Of a stretch of DNA of 64,000 nt, positions 36,095-45,633 are shown in pieces (within the stretch, counting starts at the first letter, position 1; each line of letters begins with the position of its first letter). This DNA comes from Oryzomicrobium sp. (GTDB lineage Bacteria; Pseudomonadota; Gammaproteobacteria; Burkholderiales; Rhodocyclaceae): positions 190,664 through 254,663 of the forward strand of contig NZ_JAJTBG010000007.1 in assembly GCF_021287045.1 (NCBI RefSeq), in the 5' to 3' direction. A model generated the notes under the pieces. It had not been told where the DNA came from and searched no databases. It worked only from the letters and a program-made list of their open reading frames with translations. Made by a program: the position numbers and the translations under genes.

Positions 36095-37372
36095 ATGACC
36101 GCCCAGACCGTGCCTGACGCCCAACGCGCCGCCGCCGAGCAGCGCAACGCCGTGCCCGACGCCGGACGGCCCGATTCCGCCGTGCTCGACGCCCGCCTCG
36201 GCAGCGAAGCCCTGGCCGGCCGGCCCACCCTGTTTTCCGCCGCCCGGGTCCACGTGGCCCAGGCAGACCTGGATGCCATGGCCGCCTTCGCCGCCGCCAT
36301 GGAGGCCGTTGCCGCCCTGCCGGCCTGGCGCGAAGTGGCCCTGGCCCAGGCCCCGGCCAGCGCCGCCGAACGGGCCGGCCGCGACGTCGCCGCCGAGAGG
36401 CCCCTGGCCGCCTCGGCCTTCATGGGCTACGACTTCCACCTGTCGCCGGAAGGCCCGCGCCTGATCGAGATCAACACCAACGCCGGCGGCGCCCTGCTCA
36501 TGGCGGCCCTGCTCGATGCCTGGCAACCCGGCCAAGGGGCGGCCCTGGAAGAGGCCATCGCCGCCATGTTCGCCGCCGAACTGGCCCGGGAAGGCAAGCG
36601 CGCCGCCCTGCCCCGGGCGGTGGTGGTGGACGAGGCGCCGGCCGAGCAATATCTGGCCCCGGAATTCACCCTCACCGTGGATCTGCTCGCCCGTCACGGC
36701 TGGCAGGCCGCGGTGGCCGATCCTGCCGAGCTGGCCTGGGACGGCGCCTACCTCACCCATCAGGGCCAGCCGGTGGATCTGGTCTACAACCGTCTCACCG
36801 ACTTCTACCTGGATGCCCCGTCTTCCCAGGCCCTGCGACAGGCGTGGCGCAGCGGCGCGGCGGTGGTCACCCCCCATCCGGCGGCCCACGCACTGTTCGC
36901 CGACAAGCGGCTGATGACCCGCCTGTCCGATCCGGCCTGGCTGACCGAGGCCGGCGCCGATGCCGCCACCCGGGCGGCCATCGCCGCCTGCACGGCCGAA
37001 ACCCGCCAGGTCACCCCCCATAATGCCGAGGCCCTGTGGGGCGAGCGGCGCCGCTGGTTCTTCAAGCCCGCCGCCGGCTTCGGCAGCCGCGCCGCCTACC
37101 GGGGCGACAAGCTGACCAAGCGGGTGTTCGAGGAGATCGTCGTCGCCAGCAGCGATCCGGCCGCCGGCGGCTACGTGGCCCAGGCCCTGGTGCCGCCGTC
37201 CACCCGGATGGTGGCAACGCCGGAAGGGGATCAGCCCCTCAAGGTTGACGTGCGCAACTATGCCTACGCCGGCCAGGTGCAACTGGTGGCGGCCCGCCTC
37301 TACCAGGGCCAGACCACCAACTTCCGCACCCCGGGCGGCGGCTTTGCCCCGGTGCTGGCGGTGGCCGGCTGA
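36095..37372 (+). CDS. ATP-grasp fold protein of unknown function
   Basis: A 425-residue protein. A segment PRLIEINTNAGGALL (about residues 125-139) and RRRWFFKPAAGFGSRAAYRG with VFEEIV resemble the metal- and nucleotide-binding pieces of ATP-grasp ligases. Parts appear in a different order from classical ligases, so a permuted ATP-grasp is possible. It may join a carboxylate to an amine or thiol. It lies 53 bases after the helicase and 160 before mobB; neither neighbour explains it. I do not recognise a characterised homologue. Confidence 0.65.
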   Translation: MTAQTVPDAQRAAAEQRNAVPDAGRPDSAVLDARLGSEALAGRPTLFSAARVHVAQADLDAMAAFAAAMEAVAALPAWREVALAQAPASAAERAGRDVAAERPLAASAFMGYDFHLSPEGPRLIEINTNAGGALLMAALLDAWQPGQGAALEEAIAAMFAAELAREGKRAALPRAVVVDEAPAEQYLAPEFTLTVDLLARHGWQAAVADPAELAWDGAYLTHQGQPVDLVYNRLTDFYLDAPSSQALRQAWRSGAAVVTPHPAAHALFADKRLMTRLSDPAWLTEAGADAATRAAIAACTAETRQVTPHNAEALWGERRRWFFKPAAGFGSRAAYRGDKLTKRVFEEIVVASSDPAAGGYVAQALVPPSTRMVATPEGDQPLKVDVRNYAYAGQVQLVAARLYQGQTTNFRTPGGGFAPVLAVAG

Positions 37373-37532
37373 GGGCGGGATTCACCCGCACGCGCCGGGC
37401 AGCGGGGGCGTCGGTTTCGTCCCCGGCCCCTGTATTCCCAGCCTCCCTGCGCCGTCCGGCGCCCGGAATCCGCCACCGCCGTTTTTGACCCGCGCCGTGG
37501 CGCCTGGTCCCATTGCACGCTATCGTTCGTCC

Positions 37533-38117
37533 ATGACCGAATCCCTTCGTCACGCTTCTTCTTTGCCTTCCCCCACGCCCGTGCCCCGGGCCGCCGACCT
37601 GACCCCGCGCATCGCCGGCAAGACCGTGTTCGGCTTCGCCGGCTATTCCGGCTCGGGCAAGACCACCCTGATCGAACAGCTCATTCCGCGCCTGATCGCC
37701 CGGGGGCTGCGGGTGTCCCTGATCAAGCACGCCCATCACGATTTCGACATCGACAAGCCGGGCAAGGACTCCTATCGCCACCGCCAGGCCGGCGCGGCGG
37801 AGGTGCTGATCACCTGCAATTCCCGCTACGCCCTGCTGCACGAACTGCGCGGGGCACCGGAGCCGACCCTGGCCGAGCACCTGGAGCGCCTGTCGGCCTG
37901 CGACCTGGTGCTGGTGGAAGGCTTCAAGAACGACCCGATCCCCAAGATCGAAATTCATCGTCCGGTTCACGGCCGGCCCCTGATCTATCCTGAAAATCCC
38001 TACGTGGTGGCAGTGGCCAGCGATGCCGACCTGGACCTGCCGCCGCCCTTGTCCCGCCTCGACTTGAACGATCCGGACGCCGTGGCCGACTTCATCGCCG
38101 CCTACGTCCGGACCTGA
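37533..38117 (+). CDS. mobB: Molybdopterin-guanine dinucleotide biosynthesis adapter MobB
   Basis: A 194-residue P-loop protein. GYSGSGKTTLIEQL is the Walker A motif and SLIKHAHHDFDIDKPGKDSYRHRQAGA is the signature of MobB, which assists MobA in attaching GMP to molybdopterin. A 29-residue N-terminal extension precedes the fold. It is 21 bases upstream of moeA and begins the molybdenum cofactor block. Confidence 0.92.
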   Translation: MTESLRHASSLPSPTPVPRAADLTPRIAGKTVFGFAGYSGSGKTTLIEQLIPRLIARGLRVSLIKHAHHDFDIDKPGKDSYRHRQAGAAEVLITCNSRYALLHELRGAPEPTLAEHLERLSACDLVLVEGFKNDPIPKIEIHRPVHGRPLIYPENPYVVAVASDADLDLPPPLSRLDLNDPDAVADFIAAYVRT

Positions 38118-38138
38118 CCCACGCGACTACGCAAGAGA

Positions 38139-39383
38139 ATGCCCATGCTGACCCTGCACGACGCCCTCGACCGCCTTCTCGCCGCCGCCACGCCGGTGAG
38201 CGGGGAGCGAGCCATCCCCACCATCGCCTGCGCCGGCCGGGTGTTGGCCCAGGAGCAACGCTCCGCCATCGCCGTCCCGCCCCTGGACAACTCGGCCATG
38301 GACGGCTACGCCTTCAACCATGCCGACGTCGTGGCCGCCGCTGGGGCCGACGGTCGCGTCACCCTGCCGATTTCCCAGCGCATCACCGCCGGTAGCGTGG
38401 GGCTGCCCCTGCGTCCCGGCACCGCCGCCCGCATCTTCACCGGTGCACCGATCCCCCCCGGGGCCGATACGGTGCTGATGCAGGAGCGCACCGAGGCTGA
38501 TGCCGAGGGCCAACAGGTGACCCTGCTGGACGTGCCCGCCGCCGGTACGGCGGTGCGCCGCCGCGGCGAGGACATCGGCGAGGGCGACACCATCCTGCCC
38601 GCCGGGCGCAAACTCACGCCCCAGGACGTGGCCCTGGCCGCCTCCGTCGGCCTGGCCACCCTGCCGGTGTACCGGCGGGTGCGGGTGGCGGTGTTCTTCA
38701 CCGGCGATGAACTGCGCATGCCCGGCGAGCCGCTGCCGCCGGGGGCCATCTACAACTCCAACCGCTTCGCCCTGGTGGCGCTGCTGGAGCGCCTGGGTTG
38801 CGAGGTCAAGGATCTGGGCCAGGTGCCGGACAAGCTGGAGGCCACCCGCACGGCTCTGCGCGAGGCGGTGCAGCAGGCCGACCTGATCGTCACCTCCGGC
38901 GGCGTCTCGGTGGGCGAGGAAGACCACGTCAAGCCGGCGGTGGAAGCCGAAGGCCGCCTCGACCTGTGGCAGGTGGCGATCAAGCCGGGCAAGCCCCTGG
39001 CCCTGGGCGCGGTACGCGGCGGCGACGGGCCGACCGGCGAGGTGCCCTTCATCGGCCTGCCGGGCAACCCGGTGTCCAGCTTCGTCACCTTCCTCACCCT
39101 GGTGCGCCCCTTCGTCCTCAAGCTCCAGGGCGTGGCCGACGCCGCGCCGCGCAGCTACCCGATGCGCGCAGGTTTTTCCTGGACCCGCCCCGATCCGCGC
39201 CGCCACGAATACCTGCGCGTACGCCTGGGGGCCAACGGTGAGCTGGAGTGCTTCCCCAACCAGGGTTCCGGGGTGCTCACCTCGGTGGCCTGGGCCGACG
39301 GCCTGGTGGAAAACCCGCCGGGCACCGTGATCGCACCGGGGGACATCGTCCGCTTCCTGCCCCTGGCCGAATTGCTCGGCTGA
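38139..39383 (+). CDS. moeA: Molybdopterin molybdotransferase
   Basis: A 414-residue MoeA, which inserts molybdate into adenylated molybdopterin. The active-site strand NSAMDGYAF and the RRRGEDIGEGDTI and TSGGVSVGEEDHVK segments are all present, as is the C-terminal beta domain. ATG at 38139 or 38145 could start it (MPM); I chose the first. It is between mobB and moaD, all plus strand with short gaps. Confidence 0.95.
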   Translation: MPMLTLHDALDRLLAAATPVSGERAIPTIACAGRVLAQEQRSAIAVPPLDNSAMDGYAFNHADVVAAAGADGRVTLPISQRITAGSVGLPLRPGTAARIFTGAPIPPGADTVLMQERTEADAEGQQVTLLDVPAAGTAVRRRGEDIGEGDTILPAGRKLTPQDVALAASVGLATLPVYRRVRVAVFFTGDELRMPGEPLPPGAIYNSNRFALVALLERLGCEVKDLGQVPDKLEATRTALREAVQQADLIVTSGGVSVGEEDHVKPAVEAEGRLDLWQVAIKPGKPLALGAVRGGDGPTGEVPFIGLPGNPVSSFVTFLTLVRPFVLKLQGVADAAPRSYPMRAGFSWTRPDPRRHEYLRVRLGANGELECFPNQGSGVLTSVAWADGLVENPPGTVIAPGDIVRFLPLAELLG

Positions 39384-39402
39384 TTTCGTCGCAAGGACCG
39401 CC

Positions 39403-39657
39403 ATGACCGTGACCGTGCTGTACTTCGCCGCCCTCAAGGAAGCCCTGGGGGCATCGTCCGAATCCCTGGCCCTGCCCGCCGGGGTGGCCACCGTGGCCGA
39501 TCTGCGCGCCCACCTGGCAGCCCGGGGCGAGGCCTGGGGGCAACTGGCCTCGTTCAAAAACCTGCGTTGCGCGGTGAACCAGGACATGGTGCCGCTCACC
39601 GCTGCTGTGAAGGAAGGCGACGAGGTGGCCTTCTTCCCCCCGGTGACCGGGGGCTGA
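39403..39657 (+). CDS. moaD: Molybdopterin synthase sulfur carrier subunit
   Basis: An 84-residue ubiquitin-like protein ending in the diglycine PPVTGG, the site that becomes a thiocarboxylate. It forms molybdopterin synthase with MoaE, encoded four bases downstream. 19 bases separate it from moeA. Confidence 0.95.
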   Translation: MTVTVLYFAALKEALGASSESLALPAGVATVADLRAHLAARGEAWGQLASFKNLRCAVNQDMVPLTAAVKEGDEVAFFPPVTGG

Positions 39658-39661
39658 GGCC

Positions 39662-40126
39662 ATGAAGATCGCCGTTCAGGAAGCCGACTTCGATGTCGGT
39701 GCCGAGCTGGCCGCCCTGACCCGGGGCCAGCCGGCGGTGGGGGCCTGCGCCAGCTTCGTCGGCTATGTGCGCGACCGCAACGACGGTGCGGCGGTGGCGG
39801 CCATGACCCTGGAGCACTATCCGGGCATGACCGAAAAGGCCCTGGCGGCCATCGTGGACGAGGCCCGGGGCCGTTGGGACTTGCTCGATGTGACCGTCAT
39901 CCACCGGATCGGCCGGCTCGACATCGGCGACCAGATCGTCCTGGTGGCGGTGACCAGCGCCCACCGGGGCGAGGCTTTCGCCGCCTGCGAGTTCATCATG
40001 GACTACCTGAAGACCCGGGCGCCGTTCTGGAAGCGGGAGGAAACCCCCGAGGGTGCCCGCTGGGTGGATGCCCGGGAAACCGACGACGCAGCCGCCGGGC
40101 GCTGGGGGGAGGGCGGGCGTCGATAG
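39662..40126 (+). CDS. moaE: Molybdopterin synthase catalytic subunit
   Basis: A 154-residue MoaE, the subunit that inserts two sulfurs into precursor Z using MoaD thiocarboxylate. Seen are the FVGYVRDRNDG block, VTIHRIG-like VIHRIGRLDIGD, and the catalytic lysines in YLKTRAPFWKREE. It closes the mobB-moeA-moaD-moaE unit, followed by a long perfect hairpin terminator. Confidence 0.95.
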   Translation: MKIAVQEADFDVGAELAALTRGQPAVGACASFVGYVRDRNDGAAVAAMTLEHYPGMTEKALAAIVDEARGRWDLLDVTVIHRIGRLDIGDQIVLVAVTSAHRGEAFAACEFIMDYLKTRAPFWKREETPEGARWVDARETDDAAAGRWGEGGRR

Positions 40127-40144
40127 CGCCGGCGCCCGTCGCCC

Positions 40145-40184
40145 CACAAGCAAAAGGCCGCTGCAATGCGGCCTTTTGCTTGTG
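40145..40184. terminator. Bidirectional terminator after moaE
   Basis: A perfect 17-bp stem (CACAAGCAAAAGGCCGC, 40145-40161, with GCGGCCTTTTGCTTGTG, 40168-40184), between convergent moaE and the DUF805 fusion gene. It carries A and T tracts inside the arms, so works in both directions. Confidence 0.9.
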
Positions 40185-40206
40185 GAGGGGGCTGCTGCCA
40201 GTGTCG

Positions 40207-41556
40207 TTATGAGGCTGGGCGCAGATGGTTGTGGACCAGGTTGATGCCCGGGTTGCCGGGCAAGACTTTGCCGTTGACCCGCAGCACCGGCAGCATGATG
40301 TGCTGGGCTCCGCCGCCGAGCATGTCGTGCAGTTCCTCCGCCGCCTGTGGGTCCCCATCCACGTTGTACACCGCCGGCTGGATGCCGTTGGCCCTCAGCC
40401 AGCCGTGCATCTGGTCGCAGCTGCCGCAACCGGGAATGACGTAGAGGTCGACCTGGTTGCTGGCGGCGTAGCGCGTGACCGGCGGCATGGTGGTCTCCTC
40501 GTCCCCCTCGTCGTCGCCCGTGCTGGGCGGAGCCATCCACTCGGTGCCGATGGCCATGGCCTGGGCGAACTTGACGAGGTTCTCGGGGCTGCGGGTCATC
40601 TGCTTGAACGCGGTGACGAGCATCAGGCCGGAGAGGACGAGGGAAATGAGCAGGCGCTTGCCGCCGCCGGCATGGGGCGGGGCGCCGTAGTCGTTGTCGT
40701 CCTGGCTGCCGGGGATGAAGAACAGGGCCAGGCTCATCAGCACCCCGACGATGGGCACCGCAGCGATCAGGGAGAGCCAGCCGCTGTGGCCCGTATCGTG
40801 AAGGCGCAGGGCCAGGCAGCGCACCGCATAGACCAGGCCGATGAAAATGCCCAGGCCGGCGATGAAGAACTGGCCCGTGGACACCGCCAGGAGCACGCCG
40901 GCCAGCCAGACGATGGTGGCGACGAAACCGCTGGCCAGGTAGTCGAGACGGCCAAGCCGTCCGCTGAAGCCGATGCCGATCAGGCTGGCACCGTCGATGC
41001 CCATGGCTGCCGGCTGGCGCAACCCGGCGCCGGTGCCAATGCCGGGGTTGCGGGCCGGACCGGCCTGCTGCGCGGTCAGTTGTTCGCGGGCCTCTTCGGC
41101 GGCCTGCTGCTGGGCGAGCAGGTAGCGCGGCATGTCGAGGCCGCACTGGCGGCACAGGGTGCGCTTGGGCTGGGCCTCGCCGCACTTGGGGCAGACGATT
41201 TCCTCCACGGCTGTTTCCACGGTTGGCGCGGCAGTTGTGGCTGCCTCGGCAGTCTCGGTGGCGACGTTCGCCGGGGCGGCCGTAGCCGTTGGCGTGGCTG
41301 GTGCTTCCACCACCGGCGCGATTGGGGCAAGGGGTTGCCGCATCGCCTCCAGGTCGAGGCCGCGCAGGCGCGTCAGCCATTGCTCGCTCACGGGGCCGGT
41401 GGCGCTTTTGACCACGACCACGGGCCTGCCGCAGAGCATCTGGGCCAGCTGGTCGCCCTGGAGCTTGAATGCCCTGCCTACCTGATCGAAGACCTCATTC
41501 AGTGGGCGTCCGGAGATGGTGCGTCCGGAAATGATCACGCGATAAAGTTCTGTCAT
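40207..41556 (-). CDS. Zinc-ribbon / DUF805 / glutaredoxin-like fusion protein
   Basis: A 449-residue protein of unusual architecture. Residues 1-75 form a small soluble domain (ISGRPLNEVFDQVGRAF). A Pro/Ala/Thr linker leads to a zinc ribbon (C122, C125, C135, C138), then a four-helix DUF805 membrane domain (about 197-325, with GRLGRLDYLASGF and RLHDTGHSGW). A C-terminal glutaredoxin/NrdH-like domain carries CGSC at 377-380 and LPVLRVNGK. The last could receive or pass electrons at the cytoplasmic face. No partner gene is adjacent; function unknown. Confidence 0.8.
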   Translation of the reverse strand: MTELYRVIISGRTISGRPLNEVFDQVGRAFKLQGDQLAQMLCGRPVVVVKSATGPVSEQWLTRLRGLDLEAMRQPLAPIAPVVEAPATPTATAAPANVATETAEAATTAAPTVETAVEEIVCPKCGEAQPKRTLCRQCGLDMPRYLLAQQQAAEEAREQLTAQQAGPARNPGIGTGAGLRQPAAMGIDGASLIGIGFSGRLGRLDYLASGFVATIVWLAGVLLAVSTGQFFIAGLGIFIGLVYAVRCLALRLHDTGHSGWLSLIAAVPIVGVLMSLALFFIPGSQDDNDYGAPPHAGGGKRLLISLVLSGLMLVTAFKQMTRSPENLVKFAQAMAIGTEWMAPPSTGDDEGDEETTMPPVTRYAASNQVDLYVIPGCGSCDQMHGWLRANGIQPAVYNVDGDPQAAEELHDMLGGGAQHIMLPVLRVNGKVLPGNPGINLVHNHLRPAS

Positions 41557-41687
41557 TGTCGATTTTCCCCGCAGCGCGGCGTCCGGCTTGGGGCGGCCTT
41601 GTCGAATGCTTCATTGCTTATGCATCGAGTATAACAACGAGGCGCTATGTCACCGGTGGCGCAGGATGGGTGACCGTATCGCTGCCC

Positions 41688-41723
41688 CATGAAAAAAGGC
41701 GCCTGCTGGCGCCTTTTTTCATG
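41688..41723. terminator. Bidirectional terminator downstream of the first chemoreceptor gene
   Basis: CATGAAAAAAGGCGCC (41688-41703), loop TGCT, GGCGCCTTTTTTCATG (41708-41723). For the minus-strand chemoreceptor the stem is followed by six T. Confidence 0.88.
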
Positions 41724-41737
41724 GCCGGAAACTGCGT

Positions 41738-43384
41738 TCAGCCGATGCGGAAGCGGCTGACGGCGCCTTGCAGGGTGCCGGAAAGCTCGTGCAGGCGGCG
41801 TGCCGCGTTGGCGGCGTGGCCGATGGCGCCGGCGGTGTCCTCGGACATCTGGGCGATCTTTTCCACGCTCCTGGCGATGTCGCTGGAGACGGCGCTCTGC
41901 TCCTTGATCGAGGCGGTGATGTCGTTGACCACGTCGCGCACCTTGGCGGCGGAGTCGCGAATCTGCAGGATCGATTCGCCGGCCTGGTTGGCCAGGGCCA
42001 CGCCGTTTTCCACTTGGGCCACGCCAGCTTCCATGCTGGTGACCGCGTTGCGGGTGCCGCCCTGGATCTTGCCGATCATGTCGGCGATTTCCTGGGTGGA
42101 CTGGCTGGTGCGCTCGGCCAGCTTGCGCACCTCGTCGGCCACCACGGCGAAGCCGCGGCCGGCCTCGCCGGCCCGGGCCGCCTCGATGGCGGCGTTCAAG
42201 GCCAGCAGGTTGGTCTGGTCGGCGATTTCCTTGATGGTGTTGACGATGGTGGTGATCTGGTTGGACTGGCGGCCCAGCTCCTCGATGATGGTGGAGGAGG
42301 AGCGCACCGAGTCGGCGATCTGGCGCATCTCGCCGGCGGCGCCGTGGATCACCGCAGTGCCCCGTTCCGAGAGATCACCGGATTCGACGCTGATGCCGTG
42401 GGCGACCCGGGCGTTGTCCGCCACCTGGTCGATGGACACGGTCATTTCCTCGACCGCGGCGGCCATGGCCGACGAGGCCTCGCTCTGGTGCAGGGCGCTG
42501 CCGGTGACTTCCTCGGAGGTGGCGAGCAGCTGGTCGGCGGCCTCGGTGAGCTGTTCCGAGCTGGAGATGACCTGGCCGATCATGTTGCGCAGTTCGCGCT
42601 GCATGTCGCGCATGGAGGACATCAGGCTGGTGGTGTCGCCGGGAGCAAGGCGGATTTCCTCGGTCAGGTTGCCGTCGGCGATGCGCTGCACCGCCGCCTT
42701 GGCATCCCGGGGTTCGCCGCCCAGGGCACGGAAGATGCTGCGGTAGGTGAGCACCAGGAAGCCGGCCAGCAGGGCCACGGCGATGCCCATGTAGATGGCG
42801 AACTTGAGGGCCTGGGCGCGGAAGATGGTGTCCACGTCGTCGATGTAGATGCCGGTGCCGATCACCCAGCCCCAGGGCTGGAACAGCTTCACGTAGGAGA
42901 GCTTGGGCACCGGGGCCTCGGCGCCGGGCTTGGGCCACAGGTAGTCCACGTAGCCGGCGCCGGATTCCTTGACCACCCGCATGAACTCCTGGAAGAACAG
43001 CTTGCCGTTGGGGTCCTTGAGCCCCGACATGTCCTTGTTTTCGAGCTCGGCCTTGATCGGGTGCATGAGCATCTTGTTGTCCAGGTTCTGGACGAAGAAG
43101 TACTCGCTCTTGCGGTAGCGCATGGCGCGGATGGCGCCCAGGGCGGCCGCCTTGGCCGCTTCCGGTTCCATCTGCCCGGTCTTGGCCTGGCCTTCGTAGT
43201 AGGTGACCATGGTCACCACGCCGTCGATCAGGTTGTGCACCTGCTCCTTGCGGTCCTCGATCAGCCGGTCGCGCTGGGCGGCCAGGATGAGGGCGAAGAT
43301 AACGGCGAGGATGGCGACGCTGGCGACGATCAGCAGTGTGAAGCGCGTCCGCACCGTGAGGCCCTGGGCTGCGGGGCTGGTCAT
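41738..43384 (-). CDS. Methyl-accepting chemotaxis protein with single Cache domain
   Basis: A 548-residue transmembrane chemoreceptor. Two membrane helices (about 10-30 and 190-215) bracket a periplasmic sCache domain, whose core reads [17 protein letters not shown] and [22 protein letters not shown]. Then come a HAMP and the methyl-accepting domain with the tip [20 protein letters not shown]. There is no C-terminal CheR-binding pentapeptide. Cache domains of this kind often bind small organic acids; the ligand is not identifiable. Preceded by an A/T-rich promoter region and followed by the terminator at 41688. Confidence 0.93.
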   Translation of the reverse strand: MTSPAAQGLTVRTRFTLLIVASVAILAVIFALILAAQRDRLIEDRKEQVHNLIDGVVTMVTYYEGQAKTGQMEPEAAKAAALGAIRAMRYRKSEYFFVQNLDNKMLMHPIKAELENKDMSGLKDPNGKLFFQEFMRVVKESGAGYVDYLWPKPGAEAPVPKLSYVKLFQPWGWVIGTGIYIDDVDTIFRAQALKFAIYMGIAVALLAGFLVLTYRSIFRALGGEPRDAKAAVQRIADGNLTEEIRLAPGDTTSLMSSMRDMQRELRNMIGQVISSSEQLTEAADQLLATSEEVTGSALHQSEASSAMAAAVEEMTVSIDQVADNARVAHGISVESGDLSERGTAVIHGAAGEMRQIADSVRSSSTIIEELGRQSNQITTIVNTIKEIADQTNLLALNAAIEAARAGEAGRGFAVVADEVRKLAERTSQSTQEIADMIGKIQGGTRNAVTSMEAGVAQVENGVALANQAGESILQIRDSAAKVRDVVNDITASIKEQSAVSSDIARSVEKIAQMSEDTAGAIGHAANAARRLHELSGTLQGAVSRFRIG

Positions 43385-43533
43385 GATTCTCTCCCTTGCA
43401 AAAACACGTTGGAGCCGTCGTTTTGGACGCCTTCGTGGCGGGGCGCGGCTCTTGGGGAAAGAACTATATCATGAATGCATAATTATCGTTCTAGCTCAGA
43501 TAGTTGGCGCTTTTTCTGTGACGTTTCCATGGC

Positions 43534-43567
43534 AAAAGGCCCTGCGCCGGGATGGGCAGGGCCTTTT
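43534..43567. terminator. Terminator of the second chemoreceptor gene
   Basis: AAAAGGCCCTGC (43534-43545) and GCAGGGCCTTTT (43556-43567), a 12-bp stem ending in four T on the minus strand. Confidence 0.82.
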
Positions 43568-43596
43568 GACGGCAAGGCGAAAATCAGGAAGCCGGA

Positions 43597-45255
43597 TCAG
43601 GCGACGCGGAAATGCCCCACGGTCTGGCGTAGGGAGTCGGCCAGGGCCTGGAACGAGCGTGCCGATTCGGCCGCTTCACCCATGTGGGCGTCGTTGGCCT
43701 CGGCCAGGCGGGCGATGCGCTCCACGTTGATTGCGATGTCCTGGCTGGCAGTGCGCTGTTCCCGCACCGAATCGCTAATCTCGTCGATGCCCTTGTGGGT
43801 GGTGGCGACGACGTCGCCGCTCTCGCCGAGCAGGACCGCCACCCGGTCCAGGGTGGCATGACTGGCGCGCAGGGCGGCCAGGCCCTGCTGCACCACCGCA
43901 TCCAGCTCGGTGGATTTGGCACCCACGGTCTCGGTGACGCCGCCGATCTCGGCGGCCGATTTGGCGGACTTTTCCGCCAGCTTGCGCACCTCGTCGGCCA
44001 CCACGGCAAAGCCGCGGCCCTGTTCGCCAGCCCGGGCCGCCTCGATGGCGGCGTTCAAGGCCAGCAGGTTGGTCTGGGCGGCGATCTCGCTCACTTCCTC
44101 GGTGAGGGCCGAGATGGTGCGGGTGCTGGCGATGTAGTCGGCCACGGCGGTGGCGATGGCGCCCACGGTGGTTTCCACCCCTTCGATCTCGGTCATCAGG
44201 GTGGCCACGTTGCTGCGCCCTTCCTCGCTAGCGGCCAAGCTCTGGTCAGAGGTGACGCGCACGCCGTCGGCGGAGTCGGCCACGGTGGCGATGCTGGTGG
44301 TCAGTTCCTCGACCTCGGCGGCGATGGTGGCGGCGGATTCGGTCTGCTCCCGGGTGGAGGAGGCCACCTCGCCCACCTGGCTGGCGATACTGCCGGCGGA
44401 CGCGCTCACCTGTTCGGCAATGGTGTGGATTTGGCGCACCGTGGCCTGGAGCTGCTCGGCGAAGGTGTTGAAGGACATGGCGATACGCCCCACCTCGTTG
44501 GCCGATTTCACCGGCAGGCGGCGGGTCAGGTCGCCGTCGCCGGAGGCCAGCTGGGCCATGGAGTTTTCCAGTTCGGCCAGGGGGCGGCGCAGGGCCAGGG
44601 CGGTCAGTACCACCATCACGCCGCCCAGCAGCAGTGTGACCCCGGCAATGAGCATGGACAGGGTGCGGGCCGTGCCGGCCTGGCCGAGGACGTCGTCCCG
44701 GGTGTTGGTGACGGCCTTTTCCTGGCGGGCGATCTCATCCATCAGCACCTGGCGCAGCTTGCGCCAAGCCGGGGTCTCATCCTTGTTCAGGGTGCCGGTG
44801 GCGGCCGCCGTGTCGGCCTTGGCCAAGGCCACGACCCCTTCGCGGATGCCTCGCAGCGGCGCCCAGTTCGCGGCGGCCTGATCCATTGCCTTGGCGAAAT
44901 CCGGATCGCCCGCGCCGAGCCCCTTGGCCTGGGACAGCACGTCCTCGAATTTCTTGTGGGCGTTGTCCAGGTTCGAGTAGGCCTTGGGATTGCCCGGGTC
45001 GAGCACGATGTTGCGCAGGGCCTGGCCGGCTTGCAGGCCCTGGGCGTAGAGGTCCTGGACCAGGATTAGGCGGGCCTGGTCCCGGTCGATGAATTCGCCG
45101 AAGCGGTCGGCCACCTTGTCCAGGGAATGGAGGGCGTAGGCGAACGCCCCGGTGATGCACAGGGCGGCGATTCCGAGGAGGGCGAACATGGGGAAGAGCA
45201 GGGAATTACGGAAGCCGGCGTTGGGCGAGGGGGGATGGGCGGCAATTTTTGTCAT
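43597..45255 (-). CDS. Methyl-accepting chemotaxis protein with four-helix-bundle sensor
   Basis: A 552-residue chemoreceptor. The first membrane helix is at about 17-37, followed by a helical periplasmic domain of the 4HB type (about 40-190), a second helix (about 200-222), HAMP and the signalling domain with tip [20 protein letters not shown]. Its ligand is unknown. It runs in the same direction as the other chemoreceptor, but each gene has its own terminator and upstream A/T-rich region, so they appear independently controlled. Confidence 0.92.
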   Translation of the reverse strand: MTKIAAHPPSPNAGFRNSLLFPMFALLGIAALCITGAFAYALHSLDKVADRFGEFIDRDQARLILVQDLYAQGLQAGQALRNIVLDPGNPKAYSNLDNAHKKFEDVLSQAKGLGAGDPDFAKAMDQAAANWAPLRGIREGVVALAKADTAAATGTLNKDETPAWRKLRQVLMDEIARQEKAVTNTRDDVLGQAGTARTLSMLIAGVTLLLGGVMVVLTALALRRPLAELENSMAQLASGDGDLTRRLPVKSANEVGRIAMSFNTFAEQLQATVRQIHTIAEQVSASAGSIASQVGEVASSTREQTESAATIAAEVEELTTSIATVADSADGVRVTSDQSLAASEEGRSNVATLMTEIEGVETTVGAIATAVADYIASTRTISALTEEVSEIAAQTNLLALNAAIEAARAGEQGRGFAVVADEVRKLAEKSAKSAAEIGGVTETVGAKSTELDAVVQQGLAALRASHATLDRVAVLLGESGDVVATTHKGIDEISDSVREQRTASQDIAINVERIARLAEANDAHMGEAAESARSFQALADSLRQTVGHFRVA

Positions 45256-45273
45256 GATTTCCTGTCCATGCGA

Positions 45274-45310
45274 ATATAAATAAGTGTCTATATTCTATAC
45301 ATATAAATAA
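45274..45310 (-). repeat. Direct repeat ATATAAATAA in the chemoreceptor promoter region
   Basis: The same ten bases occur at 45274-45283 and 45301-45310, 27 bases apart start to start, in an A/T-rich island 19-55 bases upstream of the chemoreceptor start codon. They could be promoter elements or an operator. Confidence 0.5.
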
Positions 45311-45480
45311 CGCCTTGTCCTCGGGAAATGGCGTGGAATAACGGGCTTGGCGATGGAGGCGTCGGCCGGATGGGAATAACGCTGCTTAATTCCGCTTGGC
45401 AGCGCCAATCGGTGCATATGTTTAAGCGAATGGCATTGACGGATCGTCGGGCCGAGGCAGGAAACAGCCAAAAATCGGGC

Positions 45481-45508
45481 AAAAAAAACCCCGGCCGAAG
45501 CCGGGGGG
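45481..45508 (-). terminator. Terminator downstream of the CoA-transferase gene
   Basis: CCCCGGC (45489-45495), loop CGAA, GCCGGGG (45500-45506), followed on the minus strand by eight T. It lies 125 bases beyond the CoA-transferase stop. Confidence 0.85.
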
Positions 45509-45633
45509 ACGATCCCTCCTGGGAAGGAAAAACGGTTGGGCTGCTACGCCCTGCGGGTTCAACCGGATAGAGGGGCGCGGGCCGTGTCGTGGGGCGGTAC
45601 CCCACTATCCCCAGGGTCGAACGCGGCGGGGCG

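Larger units (their letters stand above)
45256..45633. other. Region between chemoreceptor and CoA-transferase genes
   Basis: A 378-base gap. It has the CoA-transferase terminator at 45481-45508 and an A/T-rich block with a 10-bp direct repeat at 45274 and 45301 that probably holds the chemoreceptor promoter on the minus strand. No gene is seen. Confidence 0.6.

Noticed and set aside
38118-38138. Molybdenum-cofactor riboswitch before moeA
   Set aside because: Only 21 bases separate mobB and moeA, and no extended structured leader is visible in front of mobB either.
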